Below, one piece after another: positions 48,746-58,077 of a stretch of DNA of 64,000 bases; the first letter of the stretch is position 1; the number at the start of each line of letters is the position of its first letter. A program made the translations under genes and the position numbers. Below the pieces are notes generated by a model that worked only from the letters and a program-made list of their open reading frames with translations, was not told where the DNA came from and did not search any database. The stretch comes from DASZRZ01 sp963732925 (GTDB lineage Bacteria; Acidobacteriota; Terriglobia; Terriglobales; Acidobacteriaceae), in NCBI GenBank assembly GCA_963732925.1, contig CAVTBJ010000005.1, positions 186,001-250,000 on the forward strand, read 5' to 3'.

Positions 48746-50986
48746 ATGAGGATTTTTCTTACGGCAGTCATCGTGCTGGCAACCGCCCTGGGCGCTGTGG
48801 CGGATCCACTCAACTGCAATCTGGGCCAGTACAAGGCCCAGCCAGGCTTAACCGCTTCCGCTAGCCAGGACACTCTCACCGTGACCTGGACGGGCGCGGA
48901 GGGCACCGAGCTGCGAGCGCAATATGCCGTGGAGCATGGCCAACCCGTCGTACGCGAGCTGGCCGCGCGCAAGCACGGTGGCCAATGGGTCATTCTGGGA
49001 CAGAGTCTGACGCCGTACTTCAAAATCCACACCGGGCATCGCCGTGTGGCCTATTCCCAGCTCAGCCCGCTGAAGAAGCTGGGCGTTGATGTCGACAGCA
49101 AACAGGTTCAGGACCGGGAGGCATGGTTCACCTTCTGGGATGCGCCCTTTGTCGTACCAGGCGTTCGCCAGGGGGAGAAGGTGCAGAACCCCGGCCTGCC
49201 GCGCACCCAGGCGGAAATCCACCGCGTGGAGGCCTCCTTCAACACCACGGCTTGCGACGTCAAAACGGATGGCGCCCGCGTGGAAGTGAATTTTCCCGGC
49301 TTCTCGGCGGGCATTTTCAGCGGCGGCATTCGCTTTACCTCCTACCGCGGCACCAACCTGCTTCGCCTGGAAGCCATTGCCAGTACCAACGAAAACTTTG
49401 TGGCCTACAAGTACGACGCCGGGCTGACGGGCTTCAGCACAGCCTCCGAGCCGCGCGTCACCTGGCTTGATACCGGCGGCAATCCGCAGGAATACCAGTT
49501 CGGCGGCCCGCGCAATGACGGGATTGTCTCCGTCCGCGCCAAGAACCGCATCATGATCGCCGAAGGCAACGGCGGCTCAGTTGCCGTGTTTCCCCCGCCA
49601 ACCGTGTTCTTTCCCACCCGCGAAGTGGACACCAACCTCGGGTATGTCTGGTACCGCAAGGATTCCGGCTCGCAGTAAAGCATGGGAGTGAGGCAGGCCG
49701 ACCACGAAGACGATCAGCGCTACCTGTTCAACTACGCGCTCTACAATGCGCCTCCGGGAAGCAAGCAGCGCATGGCCGCTTATTTCTACCTCAGCCCCGA
49801 GCCCGGCGGGGCAACGCGCGCTGCGGTCCTGGCTTTCACCCATGGCGATCGCTACGCGCCTCTCCCCGGATACAAGGTCATGGTGAACCATTTTCATATC
49901 CAGTTTACCGACCGTTTGCGCGCCTCGGGCTCCCTGGATACACATACTCCCGACCTGGCCGCCATGAAAGCGCTCGGCATCAACATCGTTGGGCTCAGCG
50001 ACTTCCATGCCGACAAACTGCGCGCCGACGATACTGGCGGGGGACGCTTCGCGGATCAGCACGACTATTTCGAGGGCACTCGCCGGGCCTCCGACAAGGA
50101 CTTTCTGGTCGCCCCCTGGGAAGAGCCCAACACCCACATGGGCGGACACTACAACCTTATCAACCCGCGTCCCTTCTACTGGACCCGGCTGCGCGCGCCG
50201 GGGCAGCCATTCACCGAGCAGGACCCGAAATACGGCAAGGTCTACCACACCGGCAGCATCGCCGATATGCAGGCCATGATGGACGCCGTGGGAGCCTACT
50301 GGTATACGGCCCATCCCCGCACCAAGAGTTCCACCGGCTATCCCGACGCAGAGCGCGACCAGGCCGACCTGAAGAACGACCGCTATCTGGGCCTCGCCTT
50401 CAAGCCCGGCATGGGAATGGATCTTTCCCGGCAGCGGCTCTGCGAGTGGCGCTGCTTCGATGCCATCGACAGCCTGAACAATCAGTATGCCGATTCCGGA
50501 TTGCGCCCCAAATACATCGTCTCCGACGCCGACACTTACCAGAAATGGCCGCACGATGATATCTATCCCGGCCTTCCCGTCACTTACATCAAGCTCGACC
50601 GGGTGCCAGGACCGGATGACGACTGGAGCCCGATCCTGAAAACCCTCCGCGACGGCAACTTTTTCGTGACCACCGGGGAAGTGCTCATCAGGAATTACAC
50701 GGTCGAAGGTGCGGGCGATCAGCGAACCATCAAGGCCGACGTGTCATGGACCTTTCCGCTGGAATTCGTGGAGGTCGTGTGGGGCGATGGACAGAAAGTA
50801 GACGGCCAGATCATCCGGGCAACCGACCTGCCGCCTTTCAGCAGCAAGACGTTCTCCATTCCCTTCAACGCCGCCGGCAAAAAGTGGGTGCGCTTCGCCG
50901 TTTGGGACTCGGCAGTCAACGGCGCCTTCGTCCAGCCAGTGTGGCTGCACGCAGCGGAGAGTCCAACGACTACCAGTTCGCGATAG
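48746..50986 (+). CDS. Secreted PHP-domain-like protein interrupted by an in-frame TAA
   Basis: One coding frame runs from ATG 48746 (MRIFLTAVIVLATALG, preceded by GCGAGGA) to 50986. It is cut by TAA at 49676-49678, after 310 codons, with the next ATG in the same frame only one codon later and no ribosome site. The two parts read as one protein of about 746 residues. Residues 1-18 are a signal peptide and the first half is a beta-rich domain. The second half has HFHIQFTDR, LDTHTPD, VGLSDFHAD and TAHPRT, which resemble metal-binding PHP hydrolase motifs, then a C-terminal beta domain. The TAA could be a substitution of TAC/TAT, an error or a real nonsense change. The substrate is unknown. Confidence 0.72.
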
Positions 50987-51356
50987 GGAGGCGCGGGCGA
51001 TTTTTCGAAAAATAGATGACAGCATTGGCCTGCAGCCCTCTGCCCTTTGCGGACCTTCGAAAATGCTCTGAGCGACCGCATAGTCCCAGACGAGCGCGGT
51101 CCAATTGTCATCCTGCTTCCCCGACCACTGTCTGCGCGCCATCCCCCGGCTTGCCTGCAAGCCGACTCTAAACACGCGCACAACACGCCAGCAACATCGG
51201 CGCATTCGTGCTCTATACAGTTCCCTTCCTCCGTAAGCCGGGATCCCGTAGCGCGGCAGGCGGGGTGTACACTGTCCCGCTTACAAGTCCTCGCTTGTTA
51301 TGCAGAGACCATAAAATGCCGGCACATTGTTTCCTTAGGAGGAGGAAGTTTTCAGG
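50987..51356. other. Spacer before fabG with candidate promoter motif
   Basis: 370 bases without a gene. GGTGTACACTGT at 51264-51275 is a near copy of the motif before the PHP-like gene. Closer to fabG, a TAAAAT hexamer (about 51313) could be a -10, without a good -35. The strong ribosome site AGGAGGAGGAAG ends the spacer. Confidence 0.4.
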
Positions 51357-52103
51357 ATGGGAGATCTCTCCGGCCGTACCGCACTAGTTACTGGGGCCTC
51401 ACAGGGCATTGGACGCGCTTGTGCGCTGGAACTGGCACGCGCGGGCGCCACCGTGGCGCTGGCCGCGCGCAATGAAGACAAGCTGGCAGCGGTGGCCGGA
51501 GAAATCGCCTCCACCGGCGGGCAGGCGCACGCCTTCCCCATGGACCTTGCCGACGAAGAGCAGGTGAAAAACGCCGTCAAGTCGGCGCTCGGTAAACTGG
51601 GGAAGATCGACATCCTGGTCAACAACGCGGGAATTACTCGCGATCAACTGCTGATGCGCATGAAGCGCCAGGATTGGGACGCGGTTTTGAATACCAACCT
51701 GACCGGTGCCTTCCTCTGCATCCAGCAGGTCGTCGGTGCCATGCTGAAGCAGCGCTGGGGGAGAATCATTAATATCACCAGCATCAACGGGCAGATGGGA
51801 CAAGCTGGACAGGCCAATTATTCCGCCTCCAAGGCCGGACTGATCGGACTCACCATGTCGGCTGCGCGCGAACTGGGCTCGCGCAATATCACCGTCAACG
51901 CTGTCGCCCCCGGATTCATCGAGACCGAAATGACCGTGGCTCTTCCCCAGGACTTGAAGGACGCCATGCTGAAAATGGTGGCGCTGGGCCGCGCCGGTAC
52001 GGCCGAAGATGTCGCGCACGCGGTGCACTTTCTTGCCTCCGAGGGCGCTTCCTACATCACCGGACACGTGCTCAACATTAACGGCGGAGCCCTCATGGGT
52101 TGA
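51357..52103 (+). CDS. fabG: 3-oxoacyl-ACP reductase-like SDR
   Basis: 248 residues, close in length and pattern to FabG, which reduces 3-oxoacyl-ACP in fatty-acid elongation. TGASQGIGRACA is the NADPH loop, NNAGITRD the conserved Asn motif, ITSINGQMGQAGQANYSASKAG holds the catalytic Ser-Tyr-Lys, and VNAVAPGFIETEMT is typical of FabG. No other fab genes are adjacent, so a role in another pathway is possible. The ribosome site is strong. Confidence 0.88.
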   Translation: MGDLSGRTALVTGASQGIGRACALELARAGATVALAARNEDKLAAVAGEIASTGGQAHAFPMDLADEEQVKNAVKSALGKLGKIDILVNNAGITRDQLLMRMKRQDWDAVLNTNLTGAFLCIQQVVGAMLKQRWGRIINITSINGQMGQAGQANYSASKAGLIGLTMSAARELGSRNITVNAVAPGFIETEMTVALPQDLKDAMLKMVALGRAGTAEDVAHAVHFLASEGASYITGHVLNINGGALMG

Positions 52104-52363
52104 TTCAGGCGCCCGCGCGCTCGAGCGTCCCCGCGGGGACCTCCACTCGATCCCGGAGAACCCTTTTCGTTTTAGCAAGACAGGAATCGGCCATGCCAGG
52201 CCAACTCCGGCCGCGCTGGAGCTCTGCACGACACAAGTCCGGGGAAACTGCTCGCGAGAAGGAAACCTGCAGAAAAAAGACAAATTTTGCTATTGCCAGT
52301 TCCGTTCTACTCTGGTTACTATTCAGCCACCGCAGATACCAACTGGTTAAGGTCGTTCAGCCC
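52104..52363. other. Spacer between fabG and the XRE gene
   Basis: 260 bases; nothing firmly identified. The frame that continues in front of the XRE start carries no ribosome site or domain. A TTGCTATTGCC...TTACTATTC stretch (about 52288-52325) could be a promoter, but the fit is poor. Confidence 0.3.
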
Positions 52364-52705
52364 ATGAATATCGGCGATACCATACGAAATTTCCGCCTGC
52401 AGAAGGGCATGTCGCAAGGTGACATCGAAAAGCGTACCGGCCTGCTGCGTTGCTATCTCTCACGTGTCGAAAATGGACACACCATCCCTTCGCTGGACAC
52501 CCTGGCGAAGATTGCCTCGGCCATGGACATTGCTCTGGCCCAGTTTTTCGCGGATTCCAACGGCGAAAACGGGCACAAGAATCTGCCGCATCTAAGCGAG
52601 GAAGAAGTGCGCTTCCTCTCCCAGATTCGCCGCTATTCTTCCAACTTGAATGACAGTGATCGCAAACTGGTGCTTGCCATGGTGAAGAAAATGGCCGCCA
52701 CGTAG
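52364..52705 (+). CDS. XRE-family helix-turn-helix regulator
   Basis: 113 residues. The first 60 form an XRE/Cro HTH: IGDTIRNFRLQKGMSQGDIEKRTGL...LSRVENGHTIPSLDTLAKIASAMDI. A short C-terminal helix-rich tail follows (LSEEEVRFLSQIRRYSSNLNDSDRKLVLAMVKKM), typical of small acidobacterial XRE proteins. It is probably a DNA-binding repressor. Targets unknown. It converges with the response regulator. Confidence 0.88.
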   Translation: MNIGDTIRNFRLQKGMSQGDIEKRTGLLRCYLSRVENGHTIPSLDTLAKIASAMDIALAQFFADSNGENGHKNLPHLSEEEVRFLSQIRRYSSNLNDSDRKLVLAMVKKMAAT

Positions 52706-52798
52706 CCGTTCCCCGAATCCCAGTCTCCGTTCGAACCAGTTTCGCTTGGAGAAGAGCCCGCGCCGGATTCCCCCTTGCGCCGGCCGGAATTCCTGTTC

Positions 52799-53452
52799 TC
52801 AGGCGGCTGCCTTGCTGAACTCGGTCAGCGCCATCACCGCCAGTTCCAGCCGGTCCCGCGCTCCCGTCTTGTCAAAAATGCTCTGCAGATGCCGTTTCAC
52901 CGTGTTTTCGCTGATGTTGAGTTCGCGGCCAATATCGCGGTTTTTCAGCCCCCGGGCTACCAGGGCGGCGATCTGGCGCTCCCGCTCCGAGAGGCGCTTG
53001 AGAATGCCGGGCTCTTCCTGCGCGGCCCCTGCCATGGACACCAGCACCTGTTGCGCAATCTCTTCCGAGAACGCCAGCTCTCCGCCCGCCACCGCCCGGA
53101 TGGCGGCAAAGAGCTTGTGCGGAGGGTCGCCTTTCAGCACCAGCCCCCGCCCTCCCAGCTTGACCACTTGCACGTAGTCGGCCTGGTTCGTGGAGGCGGT
53201 GAGCACCACCGAGGCCGTTGTCTTTCCCGCGTGGTCCAGTGCCCTCAGCACCTCAAAGCCGTCCGCTTCCGGCATCAGCAGGTCCAGCACGAGGACGTCT
53301 GGAGAATACTGCTGCACCATCTGCAGGGCTTCTCCGCCGTCCGCTGCCAGGCCCACCACGTGCATGTCCTTCTGGGTATGCAGCAGAGCCTTCAGCGACT
53401 CTCGCAGCACCTCGTGATCATCGGCGATTACAACGCGAATTTTAGGATCCAC
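52799..53452 (-). CDS. NarL/LuxR-type response regulator
   Basis: 217 residues. The receiver domain has the acidic pair IADDHE, the phosphoacceptor aspartate in VLVLDLLMP, a Thr/Ser position in VVLTAST and the conserved Lys in GLVLKGD. The C-terminal LuxR HTH is LSERERQIAALVARGLKNRDIGRELNISENTVKRHLQ. No sensor kinase gene is adjacent, so it is an orphan. The spacer upstream is shared with a divergent gene. Confidence 0.93.
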   Translation of the reverse strand: MDPKIRVVIADDHEVLRESLKALLHTQKDMHVVGLAADGGEALQMVQQYSPDVLVLDLLMPEADGFEVLRALDHAGKTTASVVLTASTNQADYVQVVKLGGRGLVLKGDPPHKLFAAIRAVAGGELAFSEEIAQQVLVSMAGAAQEEPGILKRLSERERQIAALVARGLKNRDIGRELNISENTVKRHLQSIFDKTGARDRLELAVMALTEFSKAAA

Positions 53453-53595
53453 AAGCCGATTGTAGTCGGGGTTAGTGTTTACTTTCTAGTACATTAATAG
53501 GGCTTTTTCTTACCTTAGATAAGGCAACCTCCCGGCTACGGCCCGCAACGCCAGGAGCGCTGTGACTTTCGTTTTTCCGGGCCCTGAAAATGCTG

Positions 53596-53604
53596 TGGTA
53601 TAGT
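53596..53604 (+). promoter_or_regulatory. Candidate extended -10 promoter
   Basis: TGGTATAGT fits the extended -10 form TGnTATAnT, about 79 bases before the GTG start of the MXAN_5187-like gene. No good -35 is present, as is common for extended -10 promoters. Confidence 0.35.
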
Positions 53605-53682
53605 CCGCTTCGGTCCAGCAAATCTCGTCCCACATTGGACGCCTGCGCTGGCAAGCCGCTCTTCCGGGCTGCGAGGAAAGCC

Positions 53683-54327
53683 GTGACAGTCGACGAAAAT
53701 CTCAATCTCCTCGAAGAATCCGTGCGTCGCCTGAAGATTGAGTACGACATTTTTTTCGGGGGCGGAGCCAAGCGTCCTCCCACCGACACCGAGTGGCGTG
53801 TGCAGACCTTCATGAAGCGACTGGAAGGTCAAAAGCTCTCCTATGCCCAGCGCTTTCGCTACAACTCCATCGCCCAGAAATATGCTGTCTTCAGTGACTT
53901 GTGGCGGCAGAAGACGAAAATCAAGGAAGAGGGCTACCGCCGCCCGCAGGATGCCCTGCTCGCCATTCAAGGACTGCGCGCACAGCCTTCTCCCTCCTCC
54001 GCAACAGTGAAACGCCGGGAGATCCGCGAAGAAGACCAGCAGGAACAGTTCCACGTCGCCTGCTCCGATCCGGAAACGGAGGAGGAGAGTGTGCGCTCGC
54101 TGTTTTCCGTCATGGTTGCGGCCAAGAAGCGAGTCGGCGAGCAAGTCCCGAACTCCAGCTACGAGTCCTTCCGCGCCTTCCTCAAACGCAAAACCGAGCA
54201 GATTCGAAAAGAGTACAACTGCCGTTCGGTGGAGTACGCGGTGGAAACCAACCGCGGTCATGTTCGCCTGAAGGCCAAAGCCAAAGACTCGGTGCTGGAA
54301 CCGGTGCCCTCCAACAGCAAGGAATAG
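53683..54327 (+). CDS. MXAN_5187-like C-terminal-domain protein
   Basis: 214 residues starting at GTG 53683 (VTVDENLNLLEESV), with AGGAAA just before it. The N-terminal half has RRLKIEYDIFFGGGAKRPPTDTEWRV, the signature region of the MXAN_5187 domain family known from myxobacteria and acidobacteria. The C-terminal half (YESFRAFLKRKTEQIRKEYNC) repeats a charged helical pattern. There is no enzyme motif or membrane helix. The role is unknown. Confidence 0.72.
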   Translation: MTVDENLNLLEESVRRLKIEYDIFFGGGAKRPPTDTEWRVQTFMKRLEGQKLSYAQRFRYNSIAQKYAVFSDLWRQKTKIKEEGYRRPQDALLAIQGLRAQPSPSSATVKRREIREEDQQEQFHVACSDPETEEESVRSLFSVMVAAKKRVGEQVPNSSYESFRAFLKRKTEQIRKEYNCRSVEYAVETNRGHVRLKAKAKDSVLEPVPSNSKE

Positions 54328-54533
54328 ACCTTCGACGCGGCAGCCAGCCCGTCTTTCGCAAAGCGTGGGGCCTCGGCTCGTGGGCTCCGTGCCTTCGTGA
54401 AGAGCGCGACGGGAACTTGTGGCACCTATGCCCGCATTAAGTTTCCCTTGAATCCTTCTCCATCCCCAGTACATCCTTAAGTGGCATTCATTCCCCTACA
54501 GGTAGCTGGCTCTGGCTGGTTCGAGGTCCCCGA

Positions 54534-57281
54534 ATGGTTCGATTCAGGAATCGCAAAGCGCTTTTTGTGCCCATGTTCCTGCTGCTCACCGCTTTTCTGG
54601 CGGTGGCCCAGGAAATGCCCTCCCAGGATCTGGGCGTTACCGGATTGCTGCAGGCCCTGGCTAAACTGAAGACCACCGGCCGGCTGCTGCACTCCACAGC
54701 CCACCCCGACGACGATGACGGCGCCATGCTGGTCTACGAATCGCGCGGCCAGGGAGCCACCACGCTCATGCTTACGCTGAATCGCGGCGAGGGTGGACAG
54801 AACAAGGTAGGCAGCGAACTGTTCGACGAACTCGGCATCCTGCGCACCCTCGAACTACTGGAGGCGGGACGCTACTATGGCAACCAGCAACGCTTTACCC
54901 GCGTGGTGGACTTCGGCTTTTCCAAAAACTCCGCGGAAACCTTTCAGCAGTGGGGCGGCCATGACACTGCCCTGCGCGACATGGTGCGCGTCATCCGCCA
55001 GTTCCGTCCGGACGTGATCGTTAGCCGCTTTGCCGGCGACCCCAGGGATGGGCACGGAAACCATCAGGCTTCCGGCATCCTTTCCCGCGAGGCCTTCCAT
55101 GCTGCCGCCGATCCCGCCCGCTTTCCCGAACAGATTCAGGAAGGCCTGCTGCCGTGGCAGGTGAAAAAGCTCTATATCGGCAATCTGCGCGGTCATGAAA
55201 AGGAATTCACCACTCAGATCGACGTGGGAGCCTACGATCCGATCCTGGGAATGTCCTATTGGCAGTATTCGCTCGAAGGCTTGCAGCACCAGGCGTCGCA
55301 AGGTGTGGGCGCGTGGTCGGTTCCCTCCGGACCCAGCCTGCGGGGATACAAGCTGGTCGACTCAACCCTCCCCCCTCCGAAGGGAGTCGAGAAGAGCTTT
55401 TTCGACGGGATCGATACTTCCATCCCTGGCCTGGCTTCTCGCATCGGCGATGAGGAGAGCAAGGTTCCTTTTCTGCGATCCGCCTTGCTTGCTATTGAAA
55501 AATCCGTGGATGCCGCCGGCAGCGCGTTTGACCCGCACGAGCCTTCCCGCTGCGCGCCGGCGCTGCTCGACGGCCTGGCACAGGTACGCGAGGTTTTGAA
55601 CAAGGTGCAGGCGTCTTCTCTCTCCGCAGCGGCCAAAGGCGCCCTGGTTCCCAATCTTGAAACCAAAGTGCAGCAGTTCGAGCATGCCGCCAATTTGGCT
55701 CTGGGCACGGAGCTCGTGGCTTCCGTCGATCCTCCTCAGGAAAAGAACAAGTCGCCGCAGCCATTTTTCCGCCAGGAAGAAACGTTTTTAACAGCGGTTC
55801 CGGGACAGACCTTCACCCTCACGGCCGAGTTCTATAACCGCGGGGCACAAGAGCTGGTGCCGCAGGATATCTCCCTGGATCTTCCCCGGGGATGGAAGTC
55901 CGAGCGGTTGAAAGCCGACATGAAGCCCCTGAGTTCAAACCAGAGCGCTTCCGCGCAGTTCCGTGTCACCGTCCCCCAGGATCCGCAGTACACCCGCCCT
56001 TATTGGAGCCGCAAAGATACGTCCCAAAGCGTCTACGACATTATCGATCCCCAGTACGCTACCCTTGCTCTTCCGCCCTGGCCGGTCAAGGTCCGCGCCA
56101 CCTATGCCATAAGGCCGCTGTCTGCGACCGGCGGTGCGGAACCGGCCGCAGCCGTGCCCCAAGTTGGATCGATGGAGACCGTAGTCCAGGTGAAGTATGT
56201 GGATCCGGTGAACGGGCAGATGCAACGGCCGCTTGCCGTGGCCCCTCCCCTCTCCGTGGATGTGGAACCGCCCGTTCAGGTGGTCTCCACCAAGGCCGGC
56301 TCCGCCATCGATCTCGCCGTCAACGTGCGCAACAATGTGAATGGCGCAGCCAGGGCCACGGTCCACCTGCAGGCGCCCCAGGGCTGGAAGATCACTCCCG
56401 GCTCGCAGGGCGTCACCTTTCAGGCGGAAAGCGAACTCAAGACCTTGAACTTTCACCTGCAACCGTTACAGCTGCGGGAAAAACGCTATGAGCTGAACGC
56501 ATCCGCCGAGTATCAGGGACAGATCTATGACCAGGGCTTCGAGACCATCGGACGCCGCGATATCGGCTACTTTTATTACTATCGTCCCGCGCGGCAGGTG
56601 ATCAGTGCCGTCGACGTGAACACCCAGAGCAGCCTGCGCGTGGGCTACATCATGGGCGCGGGCGACGACATCCCGGCGGTCCTGGGCCAGATCGGTATCC
56701 CGGTCACCATGCTTACTCCCGATCAGATCGCTCACGGCGACCTCGGCCAGTTCGACACCATCATTGTCGGCATTCGGGCCTATGACGTCCGCAGCGATAT
56801 CCGCGAGCACAACAGCAGGCTCCTCGACTACGTTCGCAACGGCGGGACCCTGCTCGTGCAATACAACCAGGGTATCCGGGAGTTTAATCAGGGCCACTAC
56901 GCGCCTTACGCGGTGACCGCCAGCAACGAGCGCGTGACCGAGGAAGACGCTCCGGTCAAGATCCTCGACCCGCAGAGTTCCATCTTCAACTTCCCCAACC
57001 AGATTACGGCGCAGGACTTCCAGGGCTGGGTGCAGGAGCGCGGTCTCTACTTCATGAAAGACTGGGACCAGCACTACCTGCCGCTCACGGCATCGTCCGA
57101 CCAGAAGGAGCAGCCGCTCAAAGGTGGCCTGCTGATGGCGAAATACGGCAAGGGAACCTATATCTACACCGGCTACGCCTTCTTCCGCCAGCTTCCCGCC
57201 GGAGTCCCGGGCGCCATCCGGCTCTTCGTCAACCTGCTGAGCGCCGGACACACCTCAGCCGCCAAGGTCGCCGCCAGGTAG
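54534..57281 (+). CDS. Secreted multidomain PIG-L-family deacetylase
   Basis: 915 residues. A signal peptide (KALFVPMFLLLTAFLAVA) is followed by a PIG-L/LmbE zinc deacetylase domain: STAHPDDDDGAML (metal site), LTLNRGEGGQNKVG, and PRDGHGNHQASG (His-rich site). The middle (residues about 400-680) has two beta-sandwich regions of the type found in NPCBM/NEW3-like modules (YNRGAQELVPQDISLDLPRGW; NVRNNVNGAARATVHLQAPQGW). The last ~200 residues resemble a glutamine-amidotransferase-like fold (QFDTIIVGIRAYDVRSD; VRNGGTLLVQYNQG). It probably removes acyl groups from a glycan outside the cytoplasm. Confidence 0.87.
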   Translation: MVRFRNRKALFVPMFLLLTAFLAVAQEMPSQDLGVTGLLQALAKLKTTGRLLHSTAHPDDDDGAMLVYESRGQGATTLMLTLNRGEGGQNKVGSELFDELGILRTLELLEAGRYYGNQQRFTRVVDFGFSKNSAETFQQWGGHDTALRDMVRVIRQFRPDVIVSRFAGDPRDGHGNHQASGILSREAFHAAADPARFPEQIQEGLLPWQVKKLYIGNLRGHEKEFTTQIDVGAYDPILGMSYWQYSLEGLQHQASQGVGAWSVPSGPSLRGYKLVDSTLPPPKGVEKSFFDGIDTSIPGLASRIGDEESKVPFLRSALLAIEKSVDAAGSAFDPHEPSRCAPALLDGLAQVREVLNKVQASSLSAAAKGALVPNLETKVQQFEHAANLALGTELVASVDPPQEKNKSPQPFFRQEETFLTAVPGQTFTLTAEFYNRGAQELVPQDISLDLPRGWKSERLKADMKPLSSNQSASAQFRVTVPQDPQYTRPYWSRKDTSQSVYDIIDPQYATLALPPWPVKVRATYAIRPLSATGGAEPAAAVPQVGSMETVVQVKYVDPVNGQMQRPLAVAPPLSVDVEPPVQVVSTKAGSAIDLAVNVRNNVNGAARATVHLQAPQGWKITPGSQGVTFQAESELKTLNFHLQPLQLREKRYELNASAEYQGQIYDQGFETIGRRDIGYFYYYRPARQVISAVDVNTQSSLRVGYIMGAGDDIPAVLGQIGIPVTMLTPDQIAHGDLGQFDTIIVGIRAYDVRSDIREHNSRLLDYVRNGGTLLVQYNQGIREFNQGHYAPYAVTASNERVTEEDAPVKILDPQSSIFNFPNQITAQDFQGWVQERGLYFMKDWDQHYLPLTASSDQKEQPLKGGLLMAKYGKGTYIYTGYAFFRQLPAGVPGAIRLFVNLLSAGHTSAAKVAAR

Positions 57282-57848
57282 GTTGTCACTACAGCAAGGT
57301 TCTCGTGACACAGAACGCCCCCTGCTGTTCGAAGGACTTTGCTCTGCAAGGCACGCCGGTTCAGTCAACCGCTCCTGCTGTCGAACTAGACGGTGTTCCC
57401 GTTCGCATTTGACCATTGCATACCTATTAAGGTTGCGGAACCCGACAATCCAGAACTTCACCCAGAGCAAGTCGACGCTGTAATGCGTCGTTTCTCTGGT
57501 ATTCGCAAGCAGCCACGCAAAGCCTAGCCGAGAAGCGCGACTTCTCTAGGGTAGTCCTCATCCGTGTCAAGGCCCTCCGCTCCCACCTTTCTCTCCAACC
57601 TGCTGATTTCATTTAAACTAAATTTCTCTGCCAAGTGTCCAAATTTCGCTCTCAACCTGCCATACTAGAATTAGCTAGAAACAAAACCCGAGCGCACGAA
57701 GAACTCCTTTAATTTCAATACTTTGAGCCAACCCTAACTCCCTCAATATTTTGCCCGTCTCCTTTTTCGTAAGTCGCTCTCAGCAAAGATTTAAGCGAAG
57801 AATATGGGGGAGGGGGCCCCCCCTCCCCTGCCGTATATACTGCCTGCC
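57282..57848. other. AT-richer spacer after the PIG-L gene
   Basis: 567 bases without a supported gene. The stretch 57600-57770 is clearly richer in A/T than the rest of the window (for example TTTAAACTAAATTTC). No transposase fragment is seen. Its right end holds a G/C palindrome and a TATATACT sequence just before the small gene at 57849. Confidence 0.45.
57807..57828. repeat. GC palindrome before the small membrane gene
   Basis: Ten-base arms GGGGAGGGGG/CCCCCTCCCC lie with two central C. It could form a cruciform or block polymerases, and such runs also attract sequencing errors. It lies 20 bases before the small gene's ATG. Confidence 0.55.
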
Positions 57849-57965
57849 ATGAAGGAGACGCACGCGGACGACGATCCCAGAATGCGCCGCCGCTATATCG
57901 GCGTGGTGATCTGTGAAGTCATCGTCATCGCAGCCCTCTGGGCTCTCAGCCGGATGTTTCGCTGA
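57849..57965 (+). CDS. Small membrane protein (38 aa) before a sodium symporter
   Basis: An ATG at 57849 opens a 38-codon frame: MKETHADDDPRMRRRYIG, an acidic-basic head, then one helix (VVICEVIVIAALWALSRMF) and stop. It resembles in plan the small accessory proteins that precede some SSS symporter genes, but I recognise no family. A TATATACT sequence and a weak GGAG lie just upstream. The spacing to the symporter is 112 bases. Confidence 0.45.
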   Translation: MKETHADDDPRMRRRYIGVVICEVIVIAALWALSRMFR

Positions 57966-58077
57966 TAACGCCGGGATCGCCGCAACTCTTCGCAAGCTTC
58001 ACTCCAGTAGCCTGGAAATTTAAAAACGGGCTCTGCGAACAGCTTTACAGTCGTGCCGTTCCAGGAATGCGCTGCTG

